From NCBI GenBank assembly GCA_930367205.1, contig OV884011.1, forward strand, positions 36,283,754 through 36,347,753: a DNA stretch of 64,000 nucleotides. Reading direction: 5' to 3'. Made by a program: the position numbers and the translations under genes. Positions 27,201 through 39,409 of this stretch are shown here, in pieces; the stretch's first letter is position 1, and each line of letters begins with the position of its first letter. Below the pieces are notes generated by a model. It was not told where the DNA came from, ran no database searches, and was given only the letters and a program-made list of their open reading frames with translations. Origin of the DNA: Acanthosoma haemorrhoidale (lineage: Eukaryota; Arthropoda; Insecta; Hemiptera; Acanthosomatidae).

Positions 27201-30004
27201 CGGACATATAGGGGGAAAATCGAGGGGTTTCTGATTGTGATAAGCTCATTAATTAATTTTTAATTTAAAAAGTCGTTAAAACCTTATTTGCATATTTTTC
27301 GCAAACCCTATTTGACTTAGAGGCATTACATTTAACATAGAACTTTTATTTAAGTCCTAATATGGTAAAAAGTAAAAAACTATTAGTTAATTAGTAGTTT
27401 TTCAGTTACTTCAAGAAAAAAAAAATAAACAGCTATTGCCGTGGTTACAAAATCACATGGTATGTAAAGCAAAAATTAATCAATTTCAAAACTTAGTTAT
27501 CAATGATTATATTAAATTACTTTTTCTAAAAATGTAGCAGTTGGAAAATATATTTGTTTATTTAAGATTATTGTTATTTGCATATGTACATTGGTCCAAT
27601 TTATCAATGGTTTTATGTTTTTACTACTTGTTAGAAGTATGAAAATGAGTTGCTCTCGATAGTCCAGCCCACCCTCAATGGAAATACAGAATAGCCTAAA
27701 TAAATGAATAAAAAATATCTTAAGTTTTTTATTCAATAAATAAATGAATAGGGGAATGTACTATTTATGAAATGGCAAAGCCTATGGGAGATTATCGCCA
27801 AACGTTCAGTGCCTGGAGCCGTGTGTTTTCGCAACAATAAAAACAAAGAACAATTTACCACATATTACTTTCATTTACATTCGGGTCGTGAGTTTATCGG
27901 TTGCGTAGCAGCGGCAAAGTACCGAGTGAAGAAATTATATTGTCTATTCAAACAGACTCTGATATTGTTTGTTATACGATCTAAAAGTTATCGGAGTATT
28001 ACTAAAATATAAATAATTATTAGTTTTATTTTTAGGTGAAAAGTCAGAATCAGAAACAGATCATATTCGCTAGGAAAAAAGATTTTAATGTTTTTGGAAT
28101 TATTATTAAATTATTAAAGTATGGATTGAGTTTTTTTCTTAACGCACTTCTTATTCTTAACCATCTCAGCTTTGGCAACCCAGACCCTTGACCTCCTCCG
28201 AACCAACTAGCATTTTGATCTTTCGAGTGCTGTGCGATAGTGTCAAGTGAAGTGGTTAAACGGCCTTTTTCCCCAAAAAATAAGCATGTCACTAGTAAAC
28301 TGATCATAAGCACTGCTTAAAATTTTTAATTTTAATTAAGTTTTACTTTTAAATTTAAAAATAGTTTATGCTATAAAGTTTCACCTTAAAAGTTTAGCGT
28401 CTGTTGAATACCTGTTGGGATTATTATTCCTTCACTATTTATGTATTTTATCCCTTTTATACACTCCTTGATAAAATTAGCTAGTCACTTTAAATTTTCC
28501 ATTTGACGTTCAATTAAAGCTTTACATTTATTCTATTTTGTGATCGTTGTTTACTAACTTTTGCCTATTACTGAACTTACAGGATGTAATTAATTCACAT
28601 ACAGAAAGGAAATATCAAAAAAGTCTCTTTTTACTCAAAAAGTAATTAGTTTTCCGAAAGTTTTGTATTTAAAACGATTTTTAACGTTATCCCAGTGTCA
28701 TTAACTTTCTGCCTGCAATATTTATTTAATTATTTGTTACAAATTTTTTGCGGCCCTACATAATTCTTATTCTATGAGGAGTTTATTTTTCATTTAATTC
28801 CATTACGTTTTCAAACTGTACCCTCATCAAGTTTAAAGGTTGGGGGATAATGAAAGGCTATAAAAGGGATTTCCCGATAAAGACAATAATGGATTCTAGG
28901 AATAATGAAGTCAGTTACATAATTAGTAAGTCGTTATTGGCATACAATGTATACAAAGAGTTATTTCCAAGGAATCGATCCATTCGACATTAATCAGCCT
29001 CCTGCCTTATGTTTGATAAATAATCGCCATTAATCGTGTGCAGTGAGTATAATGATAGGACCTCGCTGTGGAATCATGACCCACGTGGAGTCCTCTTTTT
29101 GCACCAGGCCATCCCCAGGTGTACACTTGGGACTGGTCCCTTTTGTACGGGTGCTCACGGCCGGCAAAAAAGAACGACACTTGAACAGCTGGAGTCGTCC
29201 TGTCTATTAAGTGCTATTAGAGAAGCGTGAGGGAGCCACTCTGAAGAGGATCTAGGATCAGTGATCTCATCCTGCGATTTCACGATCATCCGCTCAAGTA
29301 CAAGGCCGGGGAGCGAGGACGAACCGACATTCCGAACTCCTCTTGATCAGGGCTGTGCAAATGTTTGCTGAGCCTGATGAGAGAGTCTTTGAAACATGTA
29401 CGGGCAATTGCAAGTCAGTCTGTCAGTGTGGATGTTATATGACAGCACTCATAACAATATCTGAATTATTTTACAACAGCTTCCAGATTAGCAATATTAT
29501 TGTTATTATTAGTTGGTACCTGTTGTGAATTGGTAATGTTTAAATGGACCCTCCTCGGCCTCTCCAAAATGTAATTTATTGATAAATATATTATTGACAA
29601 CTCTAAGGCGTCATCTTATACGTCATAAAATGCCATATGATATAACGTAGTTACACTTTTTGACAAAACCTATATATAACAATTTAAAAGCGTACAACTG
29701 CACATATTATATATTACATATACATATATATTAGGTAAATTTCATAATTGAAACAAGGGTTTTATTGTATTTATCATATGAATTCTTATTTTTATTTTAT
29801 TAACTGAGCTTACAGCTGTTGTTATTATCAATATAGAACATTATGGAGGAGTGAATAGGATATAACAGAGAGCACACCCTGGGGAAAACCATCACGATGT
29901 AGAAATGAGAGGGCAGAGGTGTAAGATACGCAGTGGTGTCTCTCAGATAAAACCTATATGATCAAATATAAAATGATATCTATTATTTTTTTAGTTTTTA
30001 TTAA
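21221..30004. other. Long AT-rich spacer, no recognised gene
   Basis: I could not support any gene. Unrecognised frames occur at 21796-22104 (minus), 27767-28012 (plus), 28050-28313 (minus) and 29036-29230 (plus, in a GC-richer patch). At 26095-26160 the phrase ACTACGAT(T/C)AGTC is repeated about 37 bp apart. No tRNA, rRNA or terminal inverted repeats were seen. Confidence 0.3.
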
Positions 30005-30425
30005 CACCTTTTTATTGAAGTAAAATGACAGCCGTCTCTAATTAGGCACAATTAATTGTAACTAAAATGTTCTCGCTCCACCCATATTTACAGTTTACAA
30101 CATTCACCCACTGGTCAATACAATGTAAACAAATACCACACATCCAAGTAACCTCTTATCAGCCGCATAATTATTAAATCTTTGCATGGAAGAATGAAGC
30201 GGATGCCTGGGGATCTCCCACATACCTGCATCAGCCACATCACCGGATACAGACCAAAAAAGGGGGAGAGCCACAGACGCTCAGTAATGATTGGAGAAAC
30301 TAGCCATTTGGGCTCCCACTGTCGAATGGTATAAGAGGTGACGAGACCTGAGTCCCTTTGACCTTCGAGAAGAAGGAAGGGATGAGATAGTTATTGAAAG
30401 GGTTAGATGTTTGACCATTTTTCTC
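30005..30425 (-). pseudogene. LINE-A 3' end, degenerate copy
   Basis: In minus orientation this carries the LINE-A 3' UTR end (30018-30045 resembles 56431-56460) and the block around 30245-30300, which matches 56635-56690 almost word for word (GAGAGCCACAGACGCTCAG followed by GATTxGAGAAACTxGCCAT). This is the tail of the same Jockey-like family as 4970-6545. There is no open frame of useful length. Confidence 0.65.
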
Positions 30426-31619
30426 TGCTCTATAGCTCTCTAGCCCGTATGTACCAATCTGGATTGGTGTTGGTATGAGCTCTTAAATTAGTGGTTTATT
30501 TTCTATTTAGAAGTGGGATGTTCGTTGATTTAATCGATAGAATTGTCCAAAGCTGTCCGTTTAGTTCTTCTATTTATTAGCACGTGTATGGGTTCCGTTT
30601 GAGAATTTTGTCGAACGTATAAAATAATTAACAAGTAAGTACTTTTTCGCCTTTAGAAAATTAAAAGATATTTATATAATTATGCTGTTTGATTGGCAGA
30701 AGTGATTCATTTAGGTTTGAATAAGAGTACTCAAGCCTCTCTTATTTTTTTATCGATAGGTTGTCATGCTAGTGGGACTGCTCTGTAGCGCCTGATGACA
30801 TGGACTGTCGATAGTGCTCGCTTTGAAGCGACCAAAATTGTCTTGAGCAACTGTTCAATATTAAATAACAAAGAAAAGCCATATTTACAAATTTTTAAAT
30901 GGGTACACAGACATGTCTTAGTCCTTTTTCATACCAAAAGAGTGACTATGTTTCGTGATTTAAACTATACGCGTGTTAAGAACATTATGTTATGAGTAAG
31001 AAAAAAGATTAATGGAATACTTACTTTTGAAACATGACTTTTTGTTTTCGTTGTGGAGCTCAAATGTAAATACCCGCATCTATGTACTTATATATCTAAA
31101 TATCTTCATCTTCTTTATAATGCCTCATAATTCATACCTCTAAAAAATACAAAACCTTACAACAATTTTTTTTTGAGCTTATGATTTCTTCGGTTACAAC
31201 GTTACAACAAAGTTACATCAGTAGTTATGTAGCACTTAAAGCTTTTAAGGACACATTAATGGTGGTAAAAACAATAAATTAATAAAAATAAAATATTAGG
31301 CTTTCGTTTCTCAAGTCTCAAGGTATTGAACATTATAAGTTATAATTTTTAGATAAAGAAACGTTATTCATTGTAATGAAACAAAAATTTTCAATTACAT
31401 TTCAAAAACGTTTTGAGATCCAACAACAATAATAGCGTATTATATACGTCCCAAGCTGGTGTTAATTATTTTTTCTATTAATTTTTTATTTAGTAGTTTA
31501 AAATTTTTTTACTTGGATTTTTAGCGACTTAGATGGTTGACCAAATCAGAATAGAATAGAACAAAACTTTTAGTATGGAGTTGTGATTAATAATCACATA
31601 TAGATAAATAAATTTAATT
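30426..31619. other. AT-rich spacer
   Basis: A 66-codon frame at 30795-30995 (plus) is unrecognised. Nothing else is supportable. Confidence 0.3.
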
Positions 31620-31965
31620 ATGACTTAGGAAAAAATGTTTTCAAATTACAAAAAATGTATAATACACGATCTAATGTTTTTTTTTTTAAATAGGATGAGA
31701 AAAAAATTTTAGAGGTTACGCCTTTACAAGAAATTCTTAGGTTAGCAAGCGTCTGTCTGGCGGTAAGGAGGTTTACGAATTGGAGGATTTTGAAAGAAGG
31801 TAAGGTTGAAACCAAGGTGGATATAATGATAGAGAGAGTGATGGAATAAAAGGAACGGTCGAATGCAGCAGTTCTATGGGAAGGGTTGTGAAGTTCAGAA
31901 AGGCGGGTTCTTCCTGGAGTGTACTGAGGATTTGAACTGTAAGAGATGTATATATAAGGGAGTTA
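31620..31965 (-). pseudogene. LINE-C-type C-terminal tail
   Basis: The minus strand from about 31960 reads TPGRTRLSELHNPSHRTAAF followed by DRSF, then a degraded region. This is the pattern of the last conserved block of LINE ORF2 proteins, where 'RxxxFxRSFFPxxIxLWNxLP' lies near the C-terminus. The nucleotide sequence also matches 56165-56370: both share GCAAGCGTCTGTCT, GGTAAGGAGG and GATTTGAACTGTA. It is a short dead copy. Confidence 0.55.
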
Positions 31966-32017
31966 TGAGTTTATATTTTGAAAAAAGTTTATTTTCATAT
32001 ATATATTATTATATATA

Positions 32018-32915
32018 AAGGGTGTCCCATAATTAACGCAAGATTTGATTTAAATAGAAAACACAGTTTTCAGTATTTTTGTTGTTATTTTTTTATTGAA
32101 CTATAAATTAAAAAGGATAGGGTTATTTATGGAATAACACATGGGGCAAATGGCCTCCACGACTTTGCTGGCACATACAAACTCTTTTCTCGAAATTTTC
32201 CATGACCATTTGGCATAAATGTGGTTGAATTTCGTTGATGTAGCGTTGAAATTCCTCTTTTAATACACGGGTGGATGTGGGCTTGTTGACATTCACCTTT
32301 GACTTCAAATAACCCCATAAAAATAAATCTAAAGGTGTTAAATCACACGATCTAGCCACGACGGGCCAATTCTGATCACCGAAACGAGAGAGTACGCGAC
32401 CTGGAAATGTCTCATGCAGTATTTGAATTGTTTCATGGACTGTATGACATGTGGCATATCTTGCTGAAACCACATATTGGCCACATCAATGTCATCCAAT
32501 TTCGGCACTAAGAACTGTGTTTACGACGCCGAATTGATGTTACTGGATTTTCAACAACACTCTCACGCACTGCTTCGATATTGACATTTGAACGGCTTGT
32601 TTTTGTACGACCAGTGTGTTTAGTGTCTCCAACTGATCCAGTCTCCCTAAATTTTTCAATTAATCTCTTCACAGTTGATGAAGTCAAAACACTATTCCGA
32701 CCATATTTTGTATGAAATTTTCGAACTGCGGACGCCAAACTTTCATTATTTTTGAGATAGTACTCAACAATAAAGACACGTTGTTCTATCGTGTAACAAT
32801 CCATTTTTAGTAACCCTAAACTGTCAGCTGTTAAATTGGTTTTTTTAGGGTTGCCAGCACTTTACTGCACAAATGGCGGCAAATTCAAATCTTGCGTTAA
32901 TTCTGGGACACCCTT
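32018..32915 (-). mobile_element. Internally deleted mariner-like element
   Basis: The element is bounded by inverted repeats of 31-33 bp beginning AAGGGTGTCCCA, with one mismatch at position 13. It is flanked by the TA duplication typical of Tc1/mariner insertions (TA at 32016-32017 and 32916-32917). At 898 bp it is about 400 bp shorter than a full mariner of about 1.3 kb. The transposase is on the minus strand and lacks its middle third. The well-matched termini suggest it could still have been mobilised by an intact relative. Confidence 0.85.
32123..32804 (-). pseudogene. Mariner transposase with internal deletion and frameshift
   Basis: The N-terminal part (32804 down to 32508, 98 codons) is the paired helix-turn-helix DNA-binding region, opening MDCYTIEQRVFIVEYYLKN and containing NSVLTSSTVKRLIEKFRETG. 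It ends at NPVTSIRRR, after which the catalytic core is missing. The C-terminal part (32473 down to 32123) carries the block with CDLTPLDLFLWGYLKSKV, in which PLDLFLWGYLK is the third-Asp block of the DDE/D triad. Between them lies a short piece resembling PKLDDIDVANMWFQQD, which holds the second Asp in a different frame. The first catalytic Asp region is absent. The enzyme cannot be active. The closest remembered relatives are insect and spider mariners annotated as DUF4817 proteins. Confidence 0.85.
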
Positions 32916-32917
32916 TA

Positions 32918-34569
32918 CATGTTTGAACGAAAATTAAGTTTATTATTGTTGAGAAAAGACTATTGATCAACGGATCAAGCATTGAATAAGTAACTCCCAC
33001 AGTTCACTGCTGGAGCCCAGTTCAAACATGGTGAAGGACAATCAATCCCACACGGCTCCGTGCCCCACGATACCCAATTTAACCAAATTATACAAGGTAA
33101 ATGTTTACGTTTAGAGAGAGCAAATAGGGCTACAGACTGGGAGCCAAGGACAAAACGGTACTTGCTGCTGCTGCCCGGTCTAGGAAACCATGCTACGTAT
33201 CAAATGTCAGCCTTGCACAACCAAAGAGAATTAAGGCCGTTTTTGCCAACAAAGCCTCCATAACTCCCAATCGCGCCTTTCTAATAGGGCATCAGGCGTA
33301 CAAATTTATCAGAACGGGCTTAGAAAGGCCAAATGTGATAACGAAACTAAACCAAGATTTTTTTTCATATCCTTTCTGTTAAGTTGAAGGTTGCCTCTAC
33401 AGTGATTAGATATAGAAGCTGCTTGAGCAAAAAATACCTCAACATTTGGACGATATTTTGTACAATTTTTATCAAGAATATACCATTAGTTGTGGCACAT
33501 AAGACCACTGTTCCATTAATATTTACCCAAAGTATCATAAAAAGGTAGTGGACTCGAAACTGCGACCTTATGCAGCTTTTCAACTATATCCCTCCCCAGC
33601 AGGAGGTAATTTATAATCTGTGTATAAATGAGAAGCCTCTGTCGGCAATTGTGCCAATGTTGGGGAAAGAAAATTGTTAGGTTTTAACTAATTTATTAAT
33701 GGACAACATTTCAATATTTATGTGGCGTGGTGGGGGGGGGGGGGAGGTGAGTGTTTAAAACATTTTGAGTGACTGACAAACTATTCTACTCATTTACATA
33801 TTCACAGCTAACAATGAGCTCACAGTACGAATCTGCTCTTATATTTATTTGTAAAAAAAGTTATCTGTTTTGTTGTGTAAAAATGTTTCCATATTTAGGA
33901 TATTTATGTTCAACACCGTATTCATAAGTTTGTTTTGCACTTAGTAGCAGCATGACTGCCAAAAGCACTTGTAAATACAAGTACTTTTAGTAGACAGACT
34001 ACTTGTTTTCAATATATTTAAGAGTAACCCACATCCAGAAAAGTATCATAATATATAATATCTTTAGTCCAATTTGTAATTTTGGATTAATTAAAAAAAA
34101 AAAAATCCCAGAACCTGCTCAGTATAATTTACTGAAAAACAAAACTAAATTTATGAAATACTATAATAAGTTAATAATTACCAGTAATTTATGTAGATTC
34201 TACTAAGATACTACTCACAAGGTAATTAGCACTTTCTTTAAAATATTGGCTATTTCCTCTTATAAGCCCATTTAGGTATGTAACATTCCAACATGCATTT
34301 GTGATTTATTGTTTTTGATTAAAACCACAAACCATTATGTTTTCACCAGTCTGCATGTCTGTCTTGTCTTCGCAAGTGCTATGTTCAAGCTTCAGACAAA
34401 ACTCTACATGCAGGTCTCATTTGTTAGTGGAAAGACGTGGAAAAAAGAGCTACCAGAACAAAAGACAATTATATGCCACCAGTAATTAGTTTTTAAGTAA
34501 TTATTTGGCATTAAAAACATATTACTATAACTTTAAGTTAGGTATCAAATTGAAATTATCGACGTTTTT
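32918..34569. other. Spacer with a G13 run
   Basis: The only distinct features are a run of 13 G at 33732-33744 and a GC-richer patch at 33000-33270 with an unrecognised 67-codon frame. No gene is supported. Confidence 0.35.
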
Positions 34570-34710
34570 ATTAATAATAACTAACATGTATTGGGGTTTA
34601 AGATAATTGTAATTATATAAAGTCATTAAAACCGCTATTAAAAGGGAGTTTGCAATTCTTTCGCAACCTCGGTTTCATGCAGCGGGGCGTGATATGAATA
34701 AAGATTTTCT
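34570..34710. repeat. Interspersed repeat D, copy 2
   Basis: This shares 'ATATAAAGTCATTAAAACxGC' with 19197-19225, and 'TGTxTTGGGGxTTxAG' plus 'ATTAAAAC' with 35835-35880. A further piece, 'TATGTGTTGGGGCC', is seen at 58014-58027. The family is short, AT-rich and non-coding as far as I can see. Confidence 0.45.
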
Positions 34711-37034
34711 TGACGTCCTATAGAGATACTCATTTACTATCAAATTTGGTGAGTTATCAAATAAATAATCTCGTCGCAAAGTGAATTCTATTACAAGCTA
34801 GGTGGACAAAACTTAAATCAATGAATTGATTAATTGATGATCTTATGTCACTAACGACCATCTTATGTCACCATAGGTCTCAATTCGAGGTTATAATTAT
34901 GGCTTACATTACAGAGCGATGAGTCATTAGTGGTCGAAGTGAAGAATATTACTTTGGCTTTGGTGGGTTTTACTTTAGAGGGTAAGTCATTTTTTTTGGA
35001 TTGATGAAATTTATTTCAAATTAGATACAATATGTCTTATAATAGGTTTTGAAAAAAATACGTAAAAATTTAATATTGTTTTCATTTTGAATTTTTTAAT
35101 GTATAAAGTTTATCCACATGTATCCAGAATATTTGTTTAATACTGTATAGAGACAATACTAAGCTATAGAATGATATATAATTCAATACCACATCGATCC
35201 CCAATCTTTTTTTATTCATTTTTTTCTCTCTTACAAAAATGGAATTTCCACGAATACAGGCTTGATGAATATGTTTTTGATAACGTCTGACCAACTCACG
35301 ACAATAAGCTGATGATGATCATATCCATGTAAGACATTATGGTTTATTCTTGATATGTAGTCAACTGACTCAGAGAAGTGCCTAGAAAGAGAACCGAGAA
35401 ATTATCTATGGAAGTTCTGAATTTCATTGCCCCGCCTTCAATACCAACACATCAGGTAGCAAGTGATGTTCATCAGTATGACAAACATAGGATTCCTGAT
35501 TCGTCTGATTGTGAGATTGATGAAGAGTCATGTGATGATAATTATTAGCTAATTTTTGTGTTGTTTGTTTATATTTTGTGTTAAATTGTGTACATAATTG
35601 TCTTCTTATATCACACCGAGTTTTTCTTAACCCATTTTTTATTCCTTACTTAATTTAAATTAAATTAAAATTTTAATTAAAATATTCCCCAAAATTTCAA
35701 AAAATTCGAAGTTATTTAATAAAACAACAAAATATTCATCCTAACCAGAACAATCAAATCGTAGAGTAAAATGTTTATGTGCCCCTAAATAGGGACTTAA
35801 GCTCACTGTGCATCGTCTTGCTTAATAATATGTAATGTGTGTTGGGGCTTGAGCTGATTACAATAAGACATTAAAACGTTCAGTAAAGTCATTTTGAAAT
35901 ATCAACGTTTGTGTGATGCATTGCGCTTCGTTAGATATTTCATGTATTGGGTGAGGTCATTTATCAGTCTCAGAACAGACTGAACTAAAAGGCAGGCGCT
36001 GGAAAATATAAGGAACGAACGACTTAACCACGAACGTAATTTAATGTTTGTACTGTACTGGGAATTCGGTATTTGTTTCAAAATATTACTAAAAATATTC
36101 CGTAGTGTCGATATAGCGAACCGGCCAAGTGAAAGCAGGCGTTTGGAACGAAACTAATCGCGCTACATTTTCGATTGGTTTCCCAACCGCTTATAATTAC
36201 AGAAATAAATGAATTTATGAGCGTATAGAAAGAAATGTCGTAATCTCAAAGTTATGATATTTGAAAGAATTCTAAGTTATTTACAGTCAGGAACAAATAC
36301 GGTTTGAACCCACGAACATAACTACTTAACTCAACAGAATTCAACTCAACTCATATTTATTATAATCGTATTATTTCAGAGCCCGAAGGTCGGGGCTCTA
36401 CATTCAAACTGGTAAGGGACAATGACATTTTTTTTATTTTTATGCAATTTATAGTGATATATTCTTTAAATAAGCTGGCTATGTTTTGGTTATACAATAA
36501 CGGAAAGTGATAAAAACAAAATAAAAAGTAGAGAGTGTCTCTTTTCTCTAACTCTCGAGATCTCTCAATTCACAAAGATTTATTTTAAAGACATTTTCCA
36601 TGGAACTCTCCCTTTGGGCTCAGCAAAATCGTGACGAGATCACCCTTCCAGGATCTTGTAGTCATTATTTTAAGCCTGGGGCAAATTGCTCATTAGCATG
36701 GTCGTTATGCCATGGTGTAGCGAAGGAGAAGGCCCCATCTATACCATCTCCACTTATGCAGATCATTGTACCATTTCTTGGGAACCCGGTCCCGGTTCAG
36801 GAGGTCCGGGTGGACCCACGACTGGGGAATGCCACAGGGAATGCGGAACGGCCTTGGGTCTCAGATATTTCTGAACATTTCAAATTGTCATCTTTGTACC
36901 TTGTAAGGTGTGGGGGCATTCATTTTGGGAAATACGATTGTGATTCATCGGACTAATAATAAAATATTTCCTTAGCTCTCGGAACTGGACAGACAATGGG
37001 AGTGTTAAATGACAAGTTAAGCTACGTCGAGCTT
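34711..37034. other. Spacer with repeat D copy 3 (35825-35900) and one unrecognised frame
   Basis: Repeat D recurs at 35825-35900. At 36600-36956 there is a 118-codon plus-strand frame starting with ATG and ending in TAA. It has no motif I know, and a second phase is also open, so it is not called as a gene. The rest is AT-rich. Confidence 0.3.
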
Positions 37035-37580
37035 AATGTTTACGCACTCCTTCGAATGCATCTGCGTATGCAGTACGAAGAGCTAATTTTAATCCAATTA
37101 TTTTTTTGTTCATTGTAAATAATAAAGAGGTTTTGAAAAAAAAAAAATCGAACTTAAACCTACTGAAGGTGAGCCCCATCACCTAGTATTGTATATATGT
37201 CATTGACCTTTTAACTTCAAATAGATTCGTAATTGTAATCCTACCTTCCTTCGAATGCACCTGCGAATGCAGCACGAGGAGAAATCTGTAAAACTTGTAC
37301 ATTGAATTTTGTTCATCTATTGTAAATACGTTATTAATAAAGGGGTTTTGAAAAAAAAAATCGAGCTTAAACCGAAGGTGAGCCCCAACCTAGTCCAGTT
37401 TATTGATTTTTGTAATTTTAATCATAAAAAGAAAAGTTTTTGTAATACTAACCTCCTTACGATGCAGTAATGCAGAAGATGGAGCCACTTATCACCAATT
37501 TATAATACTCTTATGTTCATAATTTGTTTGAAATGGTTAAAAGAAAAGGGGTTGAGAAAAAAAAAAAAAAAATCGTGCTA
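37035..37580 (+). repeat. Three LINE-B 3' tails in tandem
   Basis: Three diverged units of about 180-200 bp lie head to tail (about 37035-37150, 37160-37362, 37365-37576). Each ends in a run of 9 or more A. The unit order is a GGTGA/TCACC hairpin block, then CCTTCGAATGCAxCTGCG with ATGCAG, then a GTTTTGAAAAAA end. The same order is found downstream of the LINE-B coding tail at 55.0 kb on the other strand. The units are therefore serial 3' ends of LINE-B, each inserted next to or into the poly-A of the last. Confidence 0.6.
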
Positions 37581-37589
37581 GGTTATTTC

Positions 37590-38000
37590 GCACTTGCTAA
37601 CTGCAGTGCAATCTCCCAATCTGCCGCTTTGTCTCAAACTAATAATCTGTAAATGTATCCACCGGCCAGCTCTGCTGTACGGTGCCCCGCTATTTACCCA
37701 CTTGACTGACACGTCTCCAACGTTTCCTGAATGGGATCATGCGAAAAGTGGTCCGACATACCTCTCTCAAGAGGTTAAATAACGCCGACCTGCACCCGTC
37801 GCTTGATGAGCCGGAGTTCATCCGCCGGGGACACATCAAGTTTTTCAAAACGTTGTAGCACTTCAAAAATCCAGTGTTTAACACATTGACTCTACCACCC
37901 CTCCCGGATCGATGGCAACAGACTGTCGGGGAAAATTAGGTTAAGAATTAGTATGTAAGTTAGTTTTAATTTTGTATCAAAAAGGTGAGCCCGATCACCT
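37590..38000 (+). pseudogene. LINE-B (Jockey-like) C-terminal fragment
   Basis: The frame opens with SPNLPLCLKLIICKCIHRPA then LLYGAPLF. This matches SPNLPLRLKLLIYKSILRPT plus LLYGAQLF of the 55.2-55.8 kb copy. Frameshifted continuations read EFIRRGHIKFF and NPVFNT, again matched by the other copy (EFIQRRHIKFL and NPVFNT). After the coding part a GGTGA-GCCCGA-TCACC hairpin lies at 37984-37999. It is 5'-truncated and broken by stops, so inactive. Confidence 0.7.
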
Positions 38001-38084
38001 TATAAAATCTTTCAATCAAGTGAAGTATAATGTGTATCATTGTACTGGTATTGACTTTTATTCGAAATTACACCTTGTATATAA

Positions 38085-38190
38085 TGTAGCGACGCTACAG
38101 GACAATATACAACTGATATGTGAACAGATTCGACTGAGAATTGAAATCGATGTAAAATGTTTTAAGGGGATAGGAGAAAAAAAATTTTCT
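38085..38190 (+). repeat. Repeat E copy 1: palindrome-containing poly-A tail
   Basis: This shares GTATATAATGTAG, then GCTACAGGA, CAGATTCG and a final GGGGxTAGGA-A(n) with 46350-46491. A 15-bp palindrome TGTAGCGACGCTACA lies at about 38085-38099. It ends in A8 and looks like the 3' end of a non-LTR element, possibly a continuation of the LINE-B copy. Confidence 0.55.
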
Positions 38191-38199
38191 AAAAATCGA

Positions 38200-39356
38200 G
38201 CTTTTTCAGTAATTGGATGAGTAATCTTTCTTATACTCTTCAGCTCCGTTGGAGTCCAGGGCAAGATAGGACCTATAAAAAGAAACTCATGAAGGTAAGG
38301 TAAGGACCACTGGCTGGGGTCAAATAGGCACCTTAAACTTGCAATACCGTTGAGAAAAGGTGGGGAGTATTAACGGAGTATGTCACGTAAATATTTTTCA
38401 TCAGTTGTAGGTAAAGATAAAAAAACTTTGGATGACATTACTAATTGTTGAAGTCAATATTATGAACGAGAATTTTAGGTTTTAAAAGTTTCTTCGAGTA
38501 GCTAGATAACATAAAGTCAAAGGCAATCGTTTCTCTGCTGAAAAAGAATTTCACAAACACAATCAATTCATATATTTGGCTCCACTATTGACAAGTGAAA
38601 TTTTGCACTCATCTGGAAGCAACTGATTCAATAAAGTAAATCAATGAAGTAATTCAATAATAATAATAAATTCAATGCGTGTACAATTCAATGTCATATC
38701 AAAATCCCATCACGTTGCACATTTATTTTTTTTTTGCAAAGTTCAATAGTAGTCAAACAAGCTTTTTTTTTTTCGTTCAACTTCCGTGCAATGAAGAGAT
38801 AATATTGACAGACCCTGGTCTAATGCAAGAAAGTGCGCTGTAACACTTGATTTTCAATGATATTTACAATAATATTGTAGGTATGGGTTGCCTTTGATGA
38901 GACCACTAAAATATCGATGAAATCATAAAAAATAAATACGTTTAAAAACGATTTTAACAACAGGTTTTCTGTAATTATAGTCCCACCACCTGTTTGAAAG
39001 TAGAGCCTCTCCCTTGGGGTTCGCTAATGAATTGAAAAGTTATGATCCTATTGGTCTATGATGAAATGAAACCTCGTTACTCAGACTGCTAAATGATTTA
39101 TTGGGCTCGTTGCAATATCTCATTCCATAATCTGAGGTCAGCCGTCCTTACTCGCTACCCCATTCGCTGATTGGTGCTATTTCTGTGTAGCAATTACTAT
39201 TTTAAATGGTAACGAGTTGACTATCGAGAAGCATTCAATATTTAATTATTGTTAAATATACAGCTTTTCTTGACCTAGTATCTTAAGACAACGAATGGAC
39301 CCTAATACTATTTTAGTTTCTTTTGAAATTTTTGGATTTACTAGGGTTTTGTTCGA
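38200..39356. other. AT-rich spacer
   Basis: Nothing is recognised on either strand. Confidence 0.35.
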
Positions 39357-39405
39357 TAGGGATAGCTCAGTTGGAATGAGAATATCTGGGGTTCGAATCC
39401 TGGAG
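39357..39405 (+). other. tRNA-like fragment with A and B boxes, not a functional tRNA
   Basis: TAGCTCAGTTGG (39363-39374) fits the polymerase III A box and GGTTCGAATCC (39390-39400) fits the B box. Only about 15 bases separate them, too few for a D-arm remainder plus an anticodon arm. The cloverleaf cannot form, so this is a tRNA pseudogene or the head of a tRNA-derived SINE with the anticodon arm deleted. Confidence 0.5.
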
Positions 39406-39409
39406 CTTT

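Noticed and set aside
36600..36956. 118-codon plus-strand frame starting with ATG
   Set aside because: No motif, a second phase is also open, and no splice or homology support; kept only as a note in the spacer entry.
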